This document shows positions 23,618 through 31,903 of a stretch of DNA of 31,903 bases, in pieces (within the stretch, counting starts at the first letter, position 1; each line of letters opens with the position of its first letter). The notes under the pieces were generated by a model. That model did no database searches. It saw only the letters and a list, made by a program, of their open reading frames with translations, and had not been told where the DNA came from. Both the position numbers and the translations under genes were made by a program. Origin of the DNA: CBDUBU01 sp965365465 (lineage in GTDB: Bacteria > Bacteroidota > Rhodothermia > Rhodothermales > DASSAV01); assembly GCA_965365465.1 (NCBI GenBank), contig CBDUBU010000008.1, forward strand, positions 1-31,903, in the 5' to 3' direction.

Positions 23618-24817
23618 ATGTGCGATTTCAGTCATCTGCATTGCCACACACAATACTCCTTACTGGATGGAGCAGCCCGCATCAAGACGCTTATCGGCCG
23701 GGCTTCGGAGATGCAGATGCACGCGCTGGCTATAACGGACCACGGCAATCTTTTCGGCGTTCCCGAGTTCTATACGACGGCCCAGAAGCATGGGATCCGG
23801 CCTATCATCGGCTGCGAATTTTATGTCACGCCCTCCGGAATGCAAGACCGGAGCGACCGTATACGCTACCACCAGGTGTTGCTTGCCCGCAGCGAAGAAG
23901 GGTATCGTAACCTCATCCGTTTGTCTTCTCTTTCCTACACCGACGGATACTATTACAAACCCCGTATTGACCGCAACACCCTCCGCAGGCACAGCAAAGG
24001 TCTGATTGCGACTACCTGCTGCCTGCAAGGAGAAGTGCCTCAGTCGATTCTGAAGAAGGGTGAAGAAGCAGCCCGCGCCGCCTTCGAAGCTTACCTGGAC
24101 ATTTTCGGAGAAGACTATTACATCGAGATTCAGGACCACGGCATCGAAGATCAGAAGAAGGTAAATGCCGTTCTCTTGGGCTGGGCAAAGGAATACAACG
24201 TAAAAATCATCGCAACAAACGATGTGCATTATGTCGAACGCGATGATGCTCCCGCGCAGGACGTGCTCCTTTGCTTGCAGACCGGAAAAGATCTTTCTGA
24301 TCCGACCCGGATGCGATTTGAGAACAACCATTTTTACCTGAAAAACATCGAGGAAATGCGGGCGGCCTTCGCGGAGCTTGATGCCGTTCGACGCGATGAA
24401 GCGCTCGACACGACACGCGAGGTTGCAGACAAATGCACCTTTGAACTGCCGATGGGGAAACTTCTAATGCCCCACTTCCCGATCCCGGCGGAGTTCAACA
24501 ACGACATCGACGCTTACCTGAAGCACCTGGTCTTTGAACGCGCCCGGCAGCGGTACCCGGAGCTTTCCCAGGTTATCGTAGATCGCCTTAACTACGAGCT
24601 TGGCGTCATCAAGGCCATGGGGTTCGCCGGCTATTTTCTCATCGTGCAGGATTTCACTACCGCAGCACGCAACCTGGGTGTCAGCGTCGGGCCGGGGCGC
24701 GGTTCGGCGGCGGGCAGCGCGGTCGCCTACTGCCTCGGCGTCACCAACCTGGATCCGCTGAAATACGATCTCCTCTTCGAGCGTTTTCTCAACCCCCGAA
24801 CGCATCTCCATGCCTGA
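23618..24817 (+). CDS. dnaE: DNA polymerase III alpha subunit, N-terminal fragment (frameshifted dnaE)
   Basis: This frame encodes the PHP domain and first part of the catalytic core of the replicative polymerase. MCDFSHLHCHTQYSLLDGA carries the PHP histidines, followed by LAITDHGNLFG, IIGCEFYVT, NDVHYVERDDA, MGFAGYFLIVQDF and the conserved SVGPGRGSAAGSAVAYCLG. It should continue LLFERFLNPERIS into the catalytic Asp motif. Instead, one extra C in the run at 24793-24797 shifts the frame and it ends a few residues later (RTHLHA). The fragment of 399 aa lacks all three catalytic aspartates and cannot polymerise alone. Joined with the next frame it gives about 1170 aa, normal for DnaE. A sequencing or assembly error is the simplest explanation because dnaE is essential. 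Confidence 0.93.
   Translation: MCDFSHLHCHTQYSLLDGAARIKTLIGRASEMQMHALAITDHGNLFGVPEFYTTAQKHGIRPIIGCEFYVTPSGMQDRSDRIRYHQVLLARSEEGYRNLIRLSSLSYTDGYYYKPRIDRNTLRRHSKGLIATTCCLQGEVPQSILKKGEEAARAAFEAYLDIFGEDYYIEIQDHGIEDQKKVNAVLLGWAKEYNVKIIATNDVHYVERDDAPAQDVLLCLQTGKDLSDPTRMRFENNHFYLKNIEEMRAAFAELDAVRRDEALDTTREVADKCTFELPMGKLLMPHFPIPAEFNNDIDAYLKHLVFERARQRYPELSQVIVDRLNYELGVIKAMGFAGYFLIVQDFTTAARNLGVSVGPGRGSAAGSAVAYCLGVTNLDPLKYDLLFERFLNPRTHLHA
24793..24797 (+). other. Frameshift site in dnaE (C5 homopolymer)
   Basis: The sequence AACCCCCGAACGC must lose one C to read Asn-Pro-Glu-Arg-Ile-Ser-Met-Pro-Asp as in intact DnaE proteins. The two frames overlap by eight bases (24810-24817). Confidence 0.93.
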
Positions 24818-27131
24818 CATCGACATTGATTTCGATGACAGGGGACGCGGCAAAGTGATCGACTACGTCGTCCAGAAGTACGGGCGTGAAAACGTCTGCC
24901 AGATCATCACGTTCGGCACCATGGGTCCCCGTTCAGTTATCCGGGACGTTGCGCGGGTTCTCGGCGTGCCGCTTTCGGAGGCCGACCGGATCGCCAAGCT
25001 TATTCCCGAAGGTCCAAAGGTTACCCTGGATTCGGCGCTCGACGAGGTTCCCGATTTTCGCGGGTTATTAAAGAACGAAAACCCGCAGATCCGAAACTTG
25101 ATGCACTATGCCAAGGTGCTGGAGGGTTCGGCGCGGCACACGGGTGTTCATGCTGCCGGGGTCATCATTGCGCCGGGAAATGTCAGCGAATACGTCCCGG
25201 TAGCGGTTTCCAAGAGCAAGACCGCAGGCGAAGATGTGGTCACCACACAGTATGACGGCAAGTGGGTCGAATCCTTTGGCCTGCTCAAGATGGACTTCCT
25301 CGGCCTTAAAACGCTGACGGTGCTGAATGATGCGCTGGCGCTAATCAAGGAAAATCACAGCATCGAAATAGACCTGGACCATATCCCCCTCGACGACAAG
25401 AAAACCTTCGAGTTGTTCCAGCGCGGCGAGACGGTTGCCATTTTCCAGTTTGAATCGACGGGAATGCGCGAGTGGATGCGCAAGCTGAAGCCTACCTGTA
25501 TCGACGATCTTATCGCGATGAACGCCTTGTACCGGCCCGGGCCGATGGAACACATTCCCAAGTACATCGACTGCAAGCACGGCAAGGATCCTGTGCAGTA
25601 TCCCCATCCGATGCTCGAACCTATCCTGGAGTCAACCTACGGGATTCCCGTTTATCAGGAGCAGGTCATGCAGATGGCGCAGGTGATGGGCGGCTACACG
25701 CTGGGAGGTGCCGATCTTCTCAGGCGGGCGATGGGCAAGAAGAAGAAGGAGGAGATGGAGAAGCAGCGCGCCATCTTCGTAGAGGGCGCAGGCGCAAAGG
25801 GGGTAGCCAAAACAACTGCAAACACAGTCTTCGATTTGATGGCCGCCTTTGCCGGGTACGGCTTCAACAAGTCGCACGCTGCCGCCTACAGTGTCGTTGC
25901 ATACCAGACGGCCTATCTGAAGGCAAACTTTACGCCTGAGTTCATGGCCGCTGCCATGACGAACGAAATGAACGATACCAGCAAGCTAGCTGTCGTTCTC
26001 GAGGAAGCGCGTCACCTGGGGATTGAGATGCTTCCTCCATCCATCAACTACAGCCAGGCGCATTTTACGGTTGAGAATGGCAAAATTCGCTTTGGCCTGG
26101 GCGCCATCAAGGGTGTAGGTATAGGCGCTATCGAAACCATGATCCGGGCGCGTGAAAAGCAGGGTCCCAGCACTACGTTGTTTGCCCTTACCAAATCGCT
26201 TGACTTGAAGACCGTAAACAAGAAAGCCGTTGAGAGCCTGGCCCGTGCAGGCGCTCTGGACGATCTGGAGGGCCATCGCGCACAGCTCGTTGCCGCGATT
26301 GACCTCGCATTTCAATACGCCCAGAAAGTACAGGCAGATAAGGCCGCAGGTCAGAACTCTCTTTTTGGCGGGCTGCAGAACGGCGCAACCATGATGGAAC
26401 CCAACCTTCCTATCATTGAACCGTGGCCGCGTGCGAAACTTCTGAAAGAAGAGCGCGATTTGATGGGTGTCTACATCTCCGGCCATCCGCTCGAAGCCTA
26501 CGCTGCCGAGGCCAGAGCTTTCTCAACCGCGCGGTTGGGAGACATCGACCGGCTGGAACAGGAGATGCTGGCGCACCAGGAGCGAAACGGAAACACGAAC
26601 GGCTTCGGTCAGAGCAGAGGACCTACCCACCGTTTCTGCTGCATCATTACGGAAATCCAGCGACGAACAACTAGAACGGGCAAACCTATTGTGTTCGCTT
26701 CGGTAGAGGATTTCTCCGGACAGGGAGAAATGGTCTGTTTTGCAGCGCAATACGACCGCGTCCAGAACTACGTGAAAGTGGACGAGGTCGTCCTGGTCAA
26801 GGGCGAAGTCGAAGTGCGAGGAGGAAGCGTCAAAATAGTCGCTTCGGACGTACTGCCTATGTGGAAGGTGCGCGAACAGCTCATCCAGTCCATCGTGCTC
26901 CGAATACATATTGACAACACCAAGCTTCAGCAGATCGAAGAATTCCGCACGCTCTGCGATACGAATCGGGGAAAGTGCAAGCTCTTCTTTGACCTCGTGG
27001 ATGATGCACTGCCTGAAAGAACGCAACGCATCCGCAGTCGGAAGTTCGTCGTTGATCCGACGCCGGAATTGATGCAGGGGATGGCGCGCCTTTTCGGAAA
27101 GGACAACGTCCTGCTGGAAGGCGAGGCTTGA
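24810..27131 (+). CDS. dnaE: DNA polymerase III alpha subunit, C-terminal fragment (frameshifted dnaE)
   Basis: The 773-aa frame begins exactly at MPDIDIDFDDRGR, holding the first two catalytic aspartates (D3, D5); the third is D162 in LLKMDFLGLKTL. Further core motifs are NALYRPGPMEHIP, GIPVYQEQVMQMA, GGADLLRRAMGKKK and FNKSHAAAYSVVAYQTAYLKA. A tandem HhH region follows, then QNSLF (codons from 26352), a good match to the beta-clamp binding motif. An OB-fold domain (GKPIVFASVEDFSGQGEMVCF) and a C-terminal domain complete it. The ATG at 24810 is internal to the intact gene, although it could allow re-initiation because the upstream frame stops within eight bases. Confidence 0.93.
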   Translation: MPDIDIDFDDRGRGKVIDYVVQKYGRENVCQIITFGTMGPRSVIRDVARVLGVPLSEADRIAKLIPEGPKVTLDSALDEVPDFRGLLKNENPQIRNLMHYAKVLEGSARHTGVHAAGVIIAPGNVSEYVPVAVSKSKTAGEDVVTTQYDGKWVESFGLLKMDFLGLKTLTVLNDALALIKENHSIEIDLDHIPLDDKKTFELFQRGETVAIFQFESTGMREWMRKLKPTCIDDLIAMNALYRPGPMEHIPKYIDCKHGKDPVQYPHPMLEPILESTYGIPVYQEQVMQMAQVMGGYTLGGADLLRRAMGKKKKEEMEKQRAIFVEGAGAKGVAKTTANTVFDLMAAFAGYGFNKSHAAAYSVVAYQTAYLKANFTPEFMAAAMTNEMNDTSKLAVVLEEARHLGIEMLPPSINYSQAHFTVENGKIRFGLGAIKGVGIGAIETMIRAREKQGPSTTLFALTKSLDLKTVNKKAVESLARAGALDDLEGHRAQLVAAIDLAFQYAQKVQADKAAGQNSLFGGLQNGATMMEPNLPIIEPWPRAKLLKEERDLMGVYISGHPLEAYAAEARAFSTARLGDIDRLEQEMLAHQERNGNTNGFGQSRGPTHRFCCIITEIQRRTTRTGKPIVFASVEDFSGQGEMVCFAAQYDRVQNYVKVDEVVLVKGEVEVRGGSVKIVASDVLPMWKVREQLIQSIVLRIHIDNTKLQQIEEFRTLCDTNRGKCKLFFDLVDDALPERTQRIRSRKFVVDPTPELMQGMARLFGKDNVLLEGEA

Positions 27132-27197
27132 CACGCGATCCACTTTGAAGCAGCGCGTCATACCAGCGACTAGAGCGGCTTTACCCTTGTTTGCCTT

Positions 27198-27533
27198 ATG
27201 CCTTCTCCCTCTCTACAGGATAATGGTAAAACGGTGACACTCGACCTTCATGGAACTGCCGTCGATCTAGCCAGAGACCTGGTGCTGCGAGTGGTGCGGG
27301 AAGCGGCGCGGCGCGGGCGCGCCTCTGTAAAGATCATTCATGGGTCGTCCACCAGCAGCACCCTGCATCAAAACCGGACCATCAAGCACGAGATTTACAG
27401 CCTGCTGGATGCAGGCTCCCTGGCTCCCTACGTTTCCAGCGCCTTACGCCAGGACGACGTGTTGCTTCTGTCTTTGAGCATCACAGCACGCGCAACAGCA
27501 CAGCGGATGTTTCTACGCGATGTGCTGCCGTGA
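27198..27533 (+). CDS. Stand-alone Smr-domain protein, 111 aa
   Basis: The protein has the Smr fold signature: LDLHGTAVDLARDLVLRVV (residues 15-33, with the LDLHG motif) and ASVKIIHGSST with the HG-loop usually written HGKG. The C-terminal part SALRQDDVLLLSLS corresponds to the last strand. Smr domains are found at the end of MutS2 and as separate proteins, some with nuclease activity in ribosome rescue or DNA processing. Here the second loop reads HGSSTSSTLHQN instead of the usual HGKGTGxLR. It lies 66 nt after dnaE on the same strand and may be co-transcribed. The family assignment is probable; the activity is unknown. Confidence 0.78.
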   Translation: MPSPSLQDNGKTVTLDLHGTAVDLARDLVLRVVREAARRGRASVKIIHGSSTSSTLHQNRTIKHEIYSLLDAGSLAPYVSSALRQDDVLLLSLSITARATAQRMFLRDVLP

Positions 27534-27653
27534 CCGGCGCCGTTGCGGTTCATCAATGCCTTGCGGCCCCCTGCCGGTTCAGGGCGCTCTGATGTTCCCT
27601 GCACTCCCCTCTCCTGCTTCGCCGGCATCGGGCGATTGAAGCAACTGATCGGC

Positions 27654-28163
27654 TCAATCGAAGCCGGGAATTCCGGTCGTTTTCTCAAGTTCGGATGCTT
27701 GCCACATCTTTTGATCCGGCGTCGCCGCACGGACGGCAGCAACTTCCTCCGGAAGGACGGCCTCTGCATCGTTGCCGAAGTTTCGGCGAATGAACGTCAA
27801 CACTTCAGCAATTTCTTCATCACTTAGAAAGCGGCCAGGCGTCATGACATTGTTATAGCGCTCTCCGTTGACGTACATCTCCCCGGTCATGCCATGCAGA
27901 ACCAGACGAATCAGACGGCCCTTGTCTCCTTCAACCCAATCGGTTTGACTCAGAGGGGGATATAGCCCTCCAACCCCCCTGCCGTTGGCTTGATGACAGG
28001 CCATGCAATAAGAGGTGTAAGTCTGCTGCCCAGCCTCTGCCACAGGAGTCGCTTCCTGCGGCGCGGACTCCGATCCCCCGTCTTCACTACTGCCGCCGCA
28101 CCCGGCTGTCAGAACGAGTATGAATGCAAAAAACAATACGCTGAATAGGTGAACAAGCTTCAT
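27654..28163 (-). CDS. Cytochrome c lipoprotein (single heme)
   Basis: The 169-aa product starts at ATG 28161-28163, giving a lipoprotein signal with C22 (LVLTAGCGG). A Ser/Glu-rich linker precedes the heme-binding motif CMACH (C53, C56, H57), and M107 in NNVMTPGRF is the likely distal ligand. LSDEEIAEVLTFIRRNFG is the usual C-terminal cytochrome c helix. The open frame extends 19 codons further upstream, but homology and the signal start at the chosen ATG. It should be a periplasmic membrane-anchored electron carrier, possibly for a terminal oxidase; no oxidase gene is in view. It is convergent with the Smr gene and divergent from the next gene. Confidence 0.92.
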   Translation of the reverse strand: MKLVHLFSVLFFAFILVLTAGCGGSSEDGGSESAPQEATPVAEAGQQTYTSYCMACHQANGRGVGGLYPPLSQTDWVEGDKGRLIRLVLHGMTGEMYVNGERYNNVMTPGRFLSDEEIAEVLTFIRRNFGNDAEAVLPEEVAAVRAATPDQKMWQASELEKTTGIPGFD

Positions 28164-28345
28164 AGGTCTGGAGCAAAAACTGCACACGTGATTGCGACAC
28201 CCTGGTAACGCCGAAGCCATCTTGCAACAAGCAAGTTAACCTGCCGGATAGAGGGAATCCTGCGGGCCGCCGCCGGCGTGCATCTACAGGACGAGTCAAG
28301 AAGGCAATCATGCGCACAGCGCAGTTTATATAGATAGAGGTGCTT

Positions 28346-28606
28346 ATGAACACGAAGAATGAATCAGCATACAAAAGCACGGATGACCAGACGTTACGCT
28401 GGAGTATGCGCCTGCTCGGCATCATTGTGGCGCTAGGCTCAATCGTCTTACTCACGCACGATATTTTTCAGAGCACAATGGCTATCAGTTTCCTCGGCGC
28501 GAGCGCCGGAGTCGGACTGATAACGCTCGTTGCCAGTTGGATGCCGGATCATGAAAAAGAAAGCCTGAAAGAGTCTGTAGTGATGCAGTCGCGGTCAAAC
28601 AGTTAG
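28346..28606 (+). CDS. Small two-helix membrane protein, 86 aa
   Basis: I do not recognise a family. A polar N-terminus of about 20 residues is followed by two hydrophobic segments (about residues 22-41, LLGIIVALGSIVLLTHDI, and 44-66, starting TMAISFLGASAG) and a charged C-terminus (PDHEKESLKESVV). GAGGTG lies five bases before ATG 28346, so this start is preferred over the GTG at 28340. A strong terminator follows 31 nt after the stop, so the gene is a single transcription unit. It resembles small inner-membrane proteins of unknown role. Confidence 0.72.
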   Translation: MNTKNESAYKSTDDQTLRWSMRLLGIIVALGSIVLLTHDIFQSTMAISFLGASAGVGLITLVASWMPDHEKESLKESVVMQSRSNS

Positions 28607-28637
28607 GGGGGAGCAATCTGCAGGTAAACCGTTTACG

Positions 28638-28671
28638 CCCTGCCCGGCTCAGCGCCGGGCAGGGTTTTTTT
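28638..28671 (+). terminator. Rho-independent terminator after the small membrane protein gene
   Basis: CCCTGCCCGGC pairs perfectly with GCCGGGCAGGG (11 bp, GC-rich) around TCAGC, followed by seven T. The T run overlaps the TAA stop of ppk1 on the other strand. It is oriented for the plus strand only; the minus strand has no U-rich tail after it. Confidence 0.93.
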
Positions 28672-30910
28672 ATATGAGATCCCAGGGTGGAACCCACATG
28701 TCTGTGGCGCTTTCTTCCGCCAGATGCATGAGCAATTCCTGGAATCCTATCTCCTCGGCTTTCTTTCGGGGAATACGCTGCACATAGCGTCCGTCCGGGT
28801 GCAAATCCCAAGCGGATCGTTGGTCGTCCAGCGCATACCGGAGCACCCGTACCAGACGATCCCGCAGGGCAGGATCCTTTACGCCAACGACAGCTTCTAC
28901 ACGGTCATCCAGATTTCTGCGCTGCCAATCTGCACTGCCGATGTAGACCAGAGGGTCCCCGTTGTTGGAGAAATAATAGATACGACTGTGTTCCAGAAAT
29001 CTACCGATGATACTGATAACGCGAACGTTCTCGCTGAAGCCTTTTAAACCCGGTCGCAGGCGGCAGTGCCCGCGCACGACAAGGTCAATCTGAACCCCTG
29101 CCTGCGATGCGCGATAGAGTTGCTGGATCATCTCCCCGTCATCCAGGGCATTCATCTTTGCGATGATGTGACCATTTCCGGATGTTTTATGGTGCGCCAT
29201 CTCCTGCTCAACAAGACTTATAAAAGTCCGCCGCATGTCGCGGGGGGCCACGAGAAGATCCTGGTAGTGCTGTTCAGGAGCGTACCCGGTGAGATAATGA
29301 AAGAGGTTAACCACATCGGAGCCGACCCTGGAAGCGCAGGTGAGTAAACCCAGATCGGTATACAGCTTCGCCGTTTTGTTGTTATAATTTCCTGTACCGA
29401 TGTGACAATACGTCTGGATGCCGTCGTGTTCCTCCCGGACAACCAGGGTAACTTTGGTGTGCGTCTTTAGCCCTACAAGGCCATACGTCACATGCACCCC
29501 GGCCTTTTCAAGCATCTGGCCCCATTCTATATTGTTCTCCTCATCAAATCTCGCCTTGACCTCTACCAGCACCGACACCTGTTTTCCACGTTCCGCCGCC
29601 CGCATAAGCGCTTCGACAATGGGTGAATCCTCAGAAGTCCGGTACAGCGTCAGTTTGATGGCAAGCACATCAGGGTCGCCGGCAGCCTCTTCTATGAAAC
29701 GCTGAACGCGGGCGGTGAATGACTCGTAGGGATGATGCACCAGGATGTCTCCCGCCTTGATTGCATCGAAAATGCTGAACTGCTCCTTGCCTTCACTGTC
29801 ACGTAAAAAACAGGGCGGGACTACAGGCTCCCACGGCGAATATTTATGGGCGGGAAAGTCCAGGTTTGCAATTTCATGCAGATTTGAGTAGTCGATAAGC
29901 CCCTGGCTCTCATAAACATCCTCCGGTTGCAGCGACAACTCGCGCATGAGCAGTTCGCGCACATTTTCAGGCATCGACTGCTCTACCTCCAACCGGACGA
30001 CAGGAGCAAACCGGCGCTCGCGAAGCTCCTCGGAAATCATCTCCAGCAGATCGTCTGCTTCTTCTTCGTCCCGGCGCAGGTCCGCATTGCGCGTAATCCG
30101 AAACGCATGTACGCTGACGATCTTCATGCCTCGAAACAAGTCGTCCAGGTTGTGCGCTATTACTTGTTCCAGGGGGACGAAATGATGCGGTTTTTCCAGA
30201 GGCATCCATCGACCCCGGCTGGTCGGGACCTTCAAACGAGCGAAGTGTTCTGTGTCACGGGTGGGATGACGGAGCACAACCGCCAGTGAGAGACTCAGAT
30301 TAGATATGAACGGGAACGGATGTCCGGGGTCAACAGCAAGGGGCGTAAGTATGGGAAAGATGTTTGCATGAAAACGGGCTTGCAGCGCTTTTTTCTGCGT
30401 AGCGCTCAAGGATTCATAATCATGAACATGAAGTCCCAGTTGGCTTTGCAACTCCGGTTTGAGAATGTTTTCCCAGGTTTCTATAATCGTCCGGTACATA
30501 GGACCCACGGCAGTCTGGATAAGACGCAACTGCTCTGCAGGCGTTCTGCCATCCGGGGAGAGCGCTCTCACACCGGCAGCCTGTTGGCGCTTGAGACCGC
30601 CGACGCGCTTCCGAAAAAACTCGTCTACGTTGCTGCCGGCTATAGCGAGAAAACGCACGCGCTCGAGCAGCGGAGACCGTTCATCAAGCGCCTGGTAAAC
30701 TACGCGCCAGTTGAAATCCAGCCAGCTCAATTCACGATTAAAGTAGAGCGCCGGATGATCCACTGATGCACGCCTGGGAACGGAGCGCGGCGCAGTAGCT
30801 CTCGCCACAGCAAAACCAGCGACAGAGGCAGGCGATCCGTTTTTATTCTTTGTTTCAATGGCATCACTCCCTTCTGCAAGTGCAACTTCTTTTTCCACTT
30901 TTTCCGCCAT
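28670..30910 (-). CDS. ppk1: Polyphosphate kinase 1
   Basis: Ppk1 makes polyphosphate reversibly from ATP. The 746-aa protein has the standard domains: N-terminal YFNRELSWLDFNWRVVYQAL (from about residue 56), AGSNVDEFFRKRVGGL, FPILTPLAVDPGHPFPFIS, and a catalytic C-terminal part with H484 in LKTHTKVTLV (the autophosphorylated His) and H641 in EHSRIYYFSNNG. IGTGNYNNKTAKLYTDLGL and IGSADWQRRNLDDRVEAVVGV are also present. The first 50 residues are a variable polar extension. It starts 65 nt after dnaG on the same strand, so co-transcription is possible. The stop codon lies in the T run of the opposing terminator. Confidence 0.97.
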   Translation of the reverse strand: MAEKVEKEVALAEGSDAIETKNKNGSPASVAGFAVARATAPRSVPRRASVDHPALYFNRELSWLDFNWRVVYQALDERSPLLERVRFLAIAGSNVDEFFRKRVGGLKRQQAAGVRALSPDGRTPAEQLRLIQTAVGPMYRTIIETWENILKPELQSQLGLHVHDYESLSATQKKALQARFHANIFPILTPLAVDPGHPFPFISNLSLSLAVVLRHPTRDTEHFARLKVPTSRGRWMPLEKPHHFVPLEQVIAHNLDDLFRGMKIVSVHAFRITRNADLRRDEEEADDLLEMISEELRERRFAPVVRLEVEQSMPENVRELLMRELSLQPEDVYESQGLIDYSNLHEIANLDFPAHKYSPWEPVVPPCFLRDSEGKEQFSIFDAIKAGDILVHHPYESFTARVQRFIEEAAGDPDVLAIKLTLYRTSEDSPIVEALMRAAERGKQVSVLVEVKARFDEENNIEWGQMLEKAGVHVTYGLVGLKTHTKVTLVVREEHDGIQTYCHIGTGNYNNKTAKLYTDLGLLTCASRVGSDVVNLFHYLTGYAPEQHYQDLLVAPRDMRRTFISLVEQEMAHHKTSGNGHIIAKMNALDDGEMIQQLYRASQAGVQIDLVVRGHCRLRPGLKGFSENVRVISIIGRFLEHSRIYYFSNNGDPLVYIGSADWQRRNLDDRVEAVVGVKDPALRDRLVRVLRYALDDQRSAWDLHPDGRYVQRIPRKKAEEIGFQELLMHLAEESATDMWVPPWDLI

Positions 30911-30975
30911 GAGTCTTTCCAGTATGATTCAGGTTGCGTAGCTGTATGCCTTTTCCGGTGCAAGGGCTACTCCGA

Positions 30976-31903
30976 TCAGTCGTTTGGACGGTTTATAAAC
31001 TCCTGCTGTTCGATACGCTTTCGCAATTTATATAACTCCATCATCTCTTCCTGTAACGACCGCACCTCTGCGCCCTCCTGAGAAGCGCGAAACATCTTCT
31101 GACGATGCTGTTCGAGCGCTTCATTGACACGATCTATTTTCAGGAGCGTCATAGCGCTCGTGGCGGCCTTAAAGGGTTCCTCGTTGATCCTCGGCACGCT
31201 GATCTGCCGTTTGATCTCCCAGTTCTCGGATGGTTCGTGCTGGTCCATTAACACTTCTGCAGCAAAACGATGAAGGTCTGCCCCGAAACCCCCTTCCAGA
31301 AAATGCCGGGCATCGACGGCGCCTGCTTCGTACAACTGAAGGATTGCCTCTACCGCGTTACGAGGCGCACCTTCCGTAAATTCCTCAAGGCCCATATTTC
31401 CAAGAACAAACTCCACCATTGGTTCGCCTTTTTCCAGCATCAACCGGACAAGCGTCTTTTCCTCCGGCAGAGGTTCCGGAGCGGATACTTCCTTGCTTTC
31501 CAGGGTTTGCTCCTGCGCTGCCTGCGAAGCGCTTGATGTTTCTTCCTCCCGTTCGTCCTCCGCCTGCGATCTGGCATCATGGTAATAAGCCTCCCGCGAA
31601 GCCTTTTGCCGCCGTTCCTGCAGCATACCTTCCAGGACTTCATACAGACGGATGTCCGGCACTCCGAGGACCGCGCCGGCCCGGCGCATATAGGTTTCCT
31701 GCATGAGCGGATCCGGCATACAGGCAATGGATTCCACTACGGAGCGCATAGCGCCTGCCTGCCCTTCAGGCGTATCGAACTGGCCGGATCGCTGCGCCTG
31801 CGCGTACTTGAACGAAACGAAGTCGTGCCTGTTTTCTTCCAGATAGGCTCGAAAAGCATTTCCGCCTTCCCGCTGAACGTATGAATCAGGATCCTCCCCG
31901 GCA
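30976..31903 (-). CDS. dnaG: DNA primase DnaG, C-terminal part (5' end outside the window)
   Basis: The frame is open from the window edge: AGEDPDSYVQREGGNAFRAY, then DTPEGQAGAMRSVVESIACM and PDPLMQETYMRRAGAVLGV. This matches the DnaG toprim end (usual GEDPDS) and the region following it. The remaining 200 residues hold a Glu/Ser-rich linker and the helical C-terminal region (LLKIDRVNEALEQHRQKMF, ELYKLRKRIEQQEF), which in primases binds DnaB helicase. The zinc finger and catalytic core lie beyond the window. The internal ATG at 31747-31749 is not the true start. It precedes ppk1 in transcription. Confidence 0.9.
   Translation of the reverse strand, partial: AGEDPDSYVQREGGNAFRAYLEENRHDFVSFKYAQAQRSGQFDTPEGQAGAMRSVVESIACMPDPLMQETYMRRAGAVLGVPDIRLYEVLEGMLQERRQKASREAYYHDARSQAEDEREEETSSASQAAQEQTLESKEVSAPEPLPEEKTLVRLMLEKGEPMVEFVLGNMGLEEFTEGAPRNAVEAILQLYEAGAVDARHFLEGGFGADLHRFAAEVLMDQHEPSENWEIKRQISVPRINEEPFKAATSAMTLLKIDRVNEALEQHRQKMFRASQEGAEVRSLQEEMMELYKLRKRIEQQEFINRPND

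Noticed and set aside
24780..24820. Programmed frameshift or intein split in dnaE
   Set aside because: No slippery heptamer with stimulatory structure and no intein motifs were seen; a single extra C in a homopolymer is simpler.

Overview
The window looks like a chromosomal segment of a Bacteroidota-type bacterium, most likely of the Rhodothermia (Rhodothermus/Salinibacter side). This is inferred from gene content: a DUF3078 outer-membrane protein, a type IX secretion plug-like lipoprotein, a Hc1/histone H1-like mini protein, a long Rhodothermus-type PEP carboxylase, many lipoproteins, and rare Shine-Dalgarno motifs. No mobile element, CRISPR array, phage gene or tRNA was seen.

Layout. Positions 1-1077 (minus) hold a translationally coupled pair, a hexulose-6-phosphate synthase-like decarboxylase/aldolase and a zinc alcohol dehydrogenase cut by the window edge. 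The gap after them carries a structured element resembling an SRP RNA core. Positions 1271-5352 (plus) hold an unknown 113-aa protein, a DUF6503-like lipoprotein and ppc. Positions 5385-7781 (minus) form a compact cluster psd-pssA-purS-clpS (phosphatidylethanolamine synthesis, FGAM synthase subunit, N-end-rule adaptor). mtaB (plus) then meets an orphan OmpR-type response regulator (minus) tail to tail. Next comes a 316-nt gap with a possible frameshifted small exported protein.

Positions 10306-22532 are all minus strand. In transcription order: Hc1-like protein, DUF3078 protein, membrane metallopeptidase with TPR-like tail, type IX secretion plug-like lipoprotein, metzincin lipoprotein, a ribose-type sugar ABC transporter (binding lipoprotein, double ATPase, permease) and a 94-aa unknown. 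The permease carries an unusual insert of about 115 residues after its first membrane helix. A 26-bp tandem repeat separates the binding-protein and ATPase genes. A degenerate acetylglutamate-kinase-like gene and a divergently transcribed dnaE follow. dnaE is split in two by one extra C in a C5 run, just before its catalytic Asp motif. The right end holds a small Smr protein, a cytochrome c lipoprotein, a two-helix membrane protein with a strong terminator, ppk1, and the C-terminal part of dnaG running off the edge.

Most genes are housekeeping (PEP carboxylation, phospholipids, purines, tRNA modification, replication, polyphosphate). The accessory parts are the sugar transporter with modified permease, the metallopeptidase/secretion stretch, and the hexulose-phosphate/dehydrogenase pair. 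The items most worth checking are the dnaE frameshift, the permease insert, the SRP-like RNA, the kinase-like pseudoenzyme and the dehydrogenase lacking structural-zinc cysteines.
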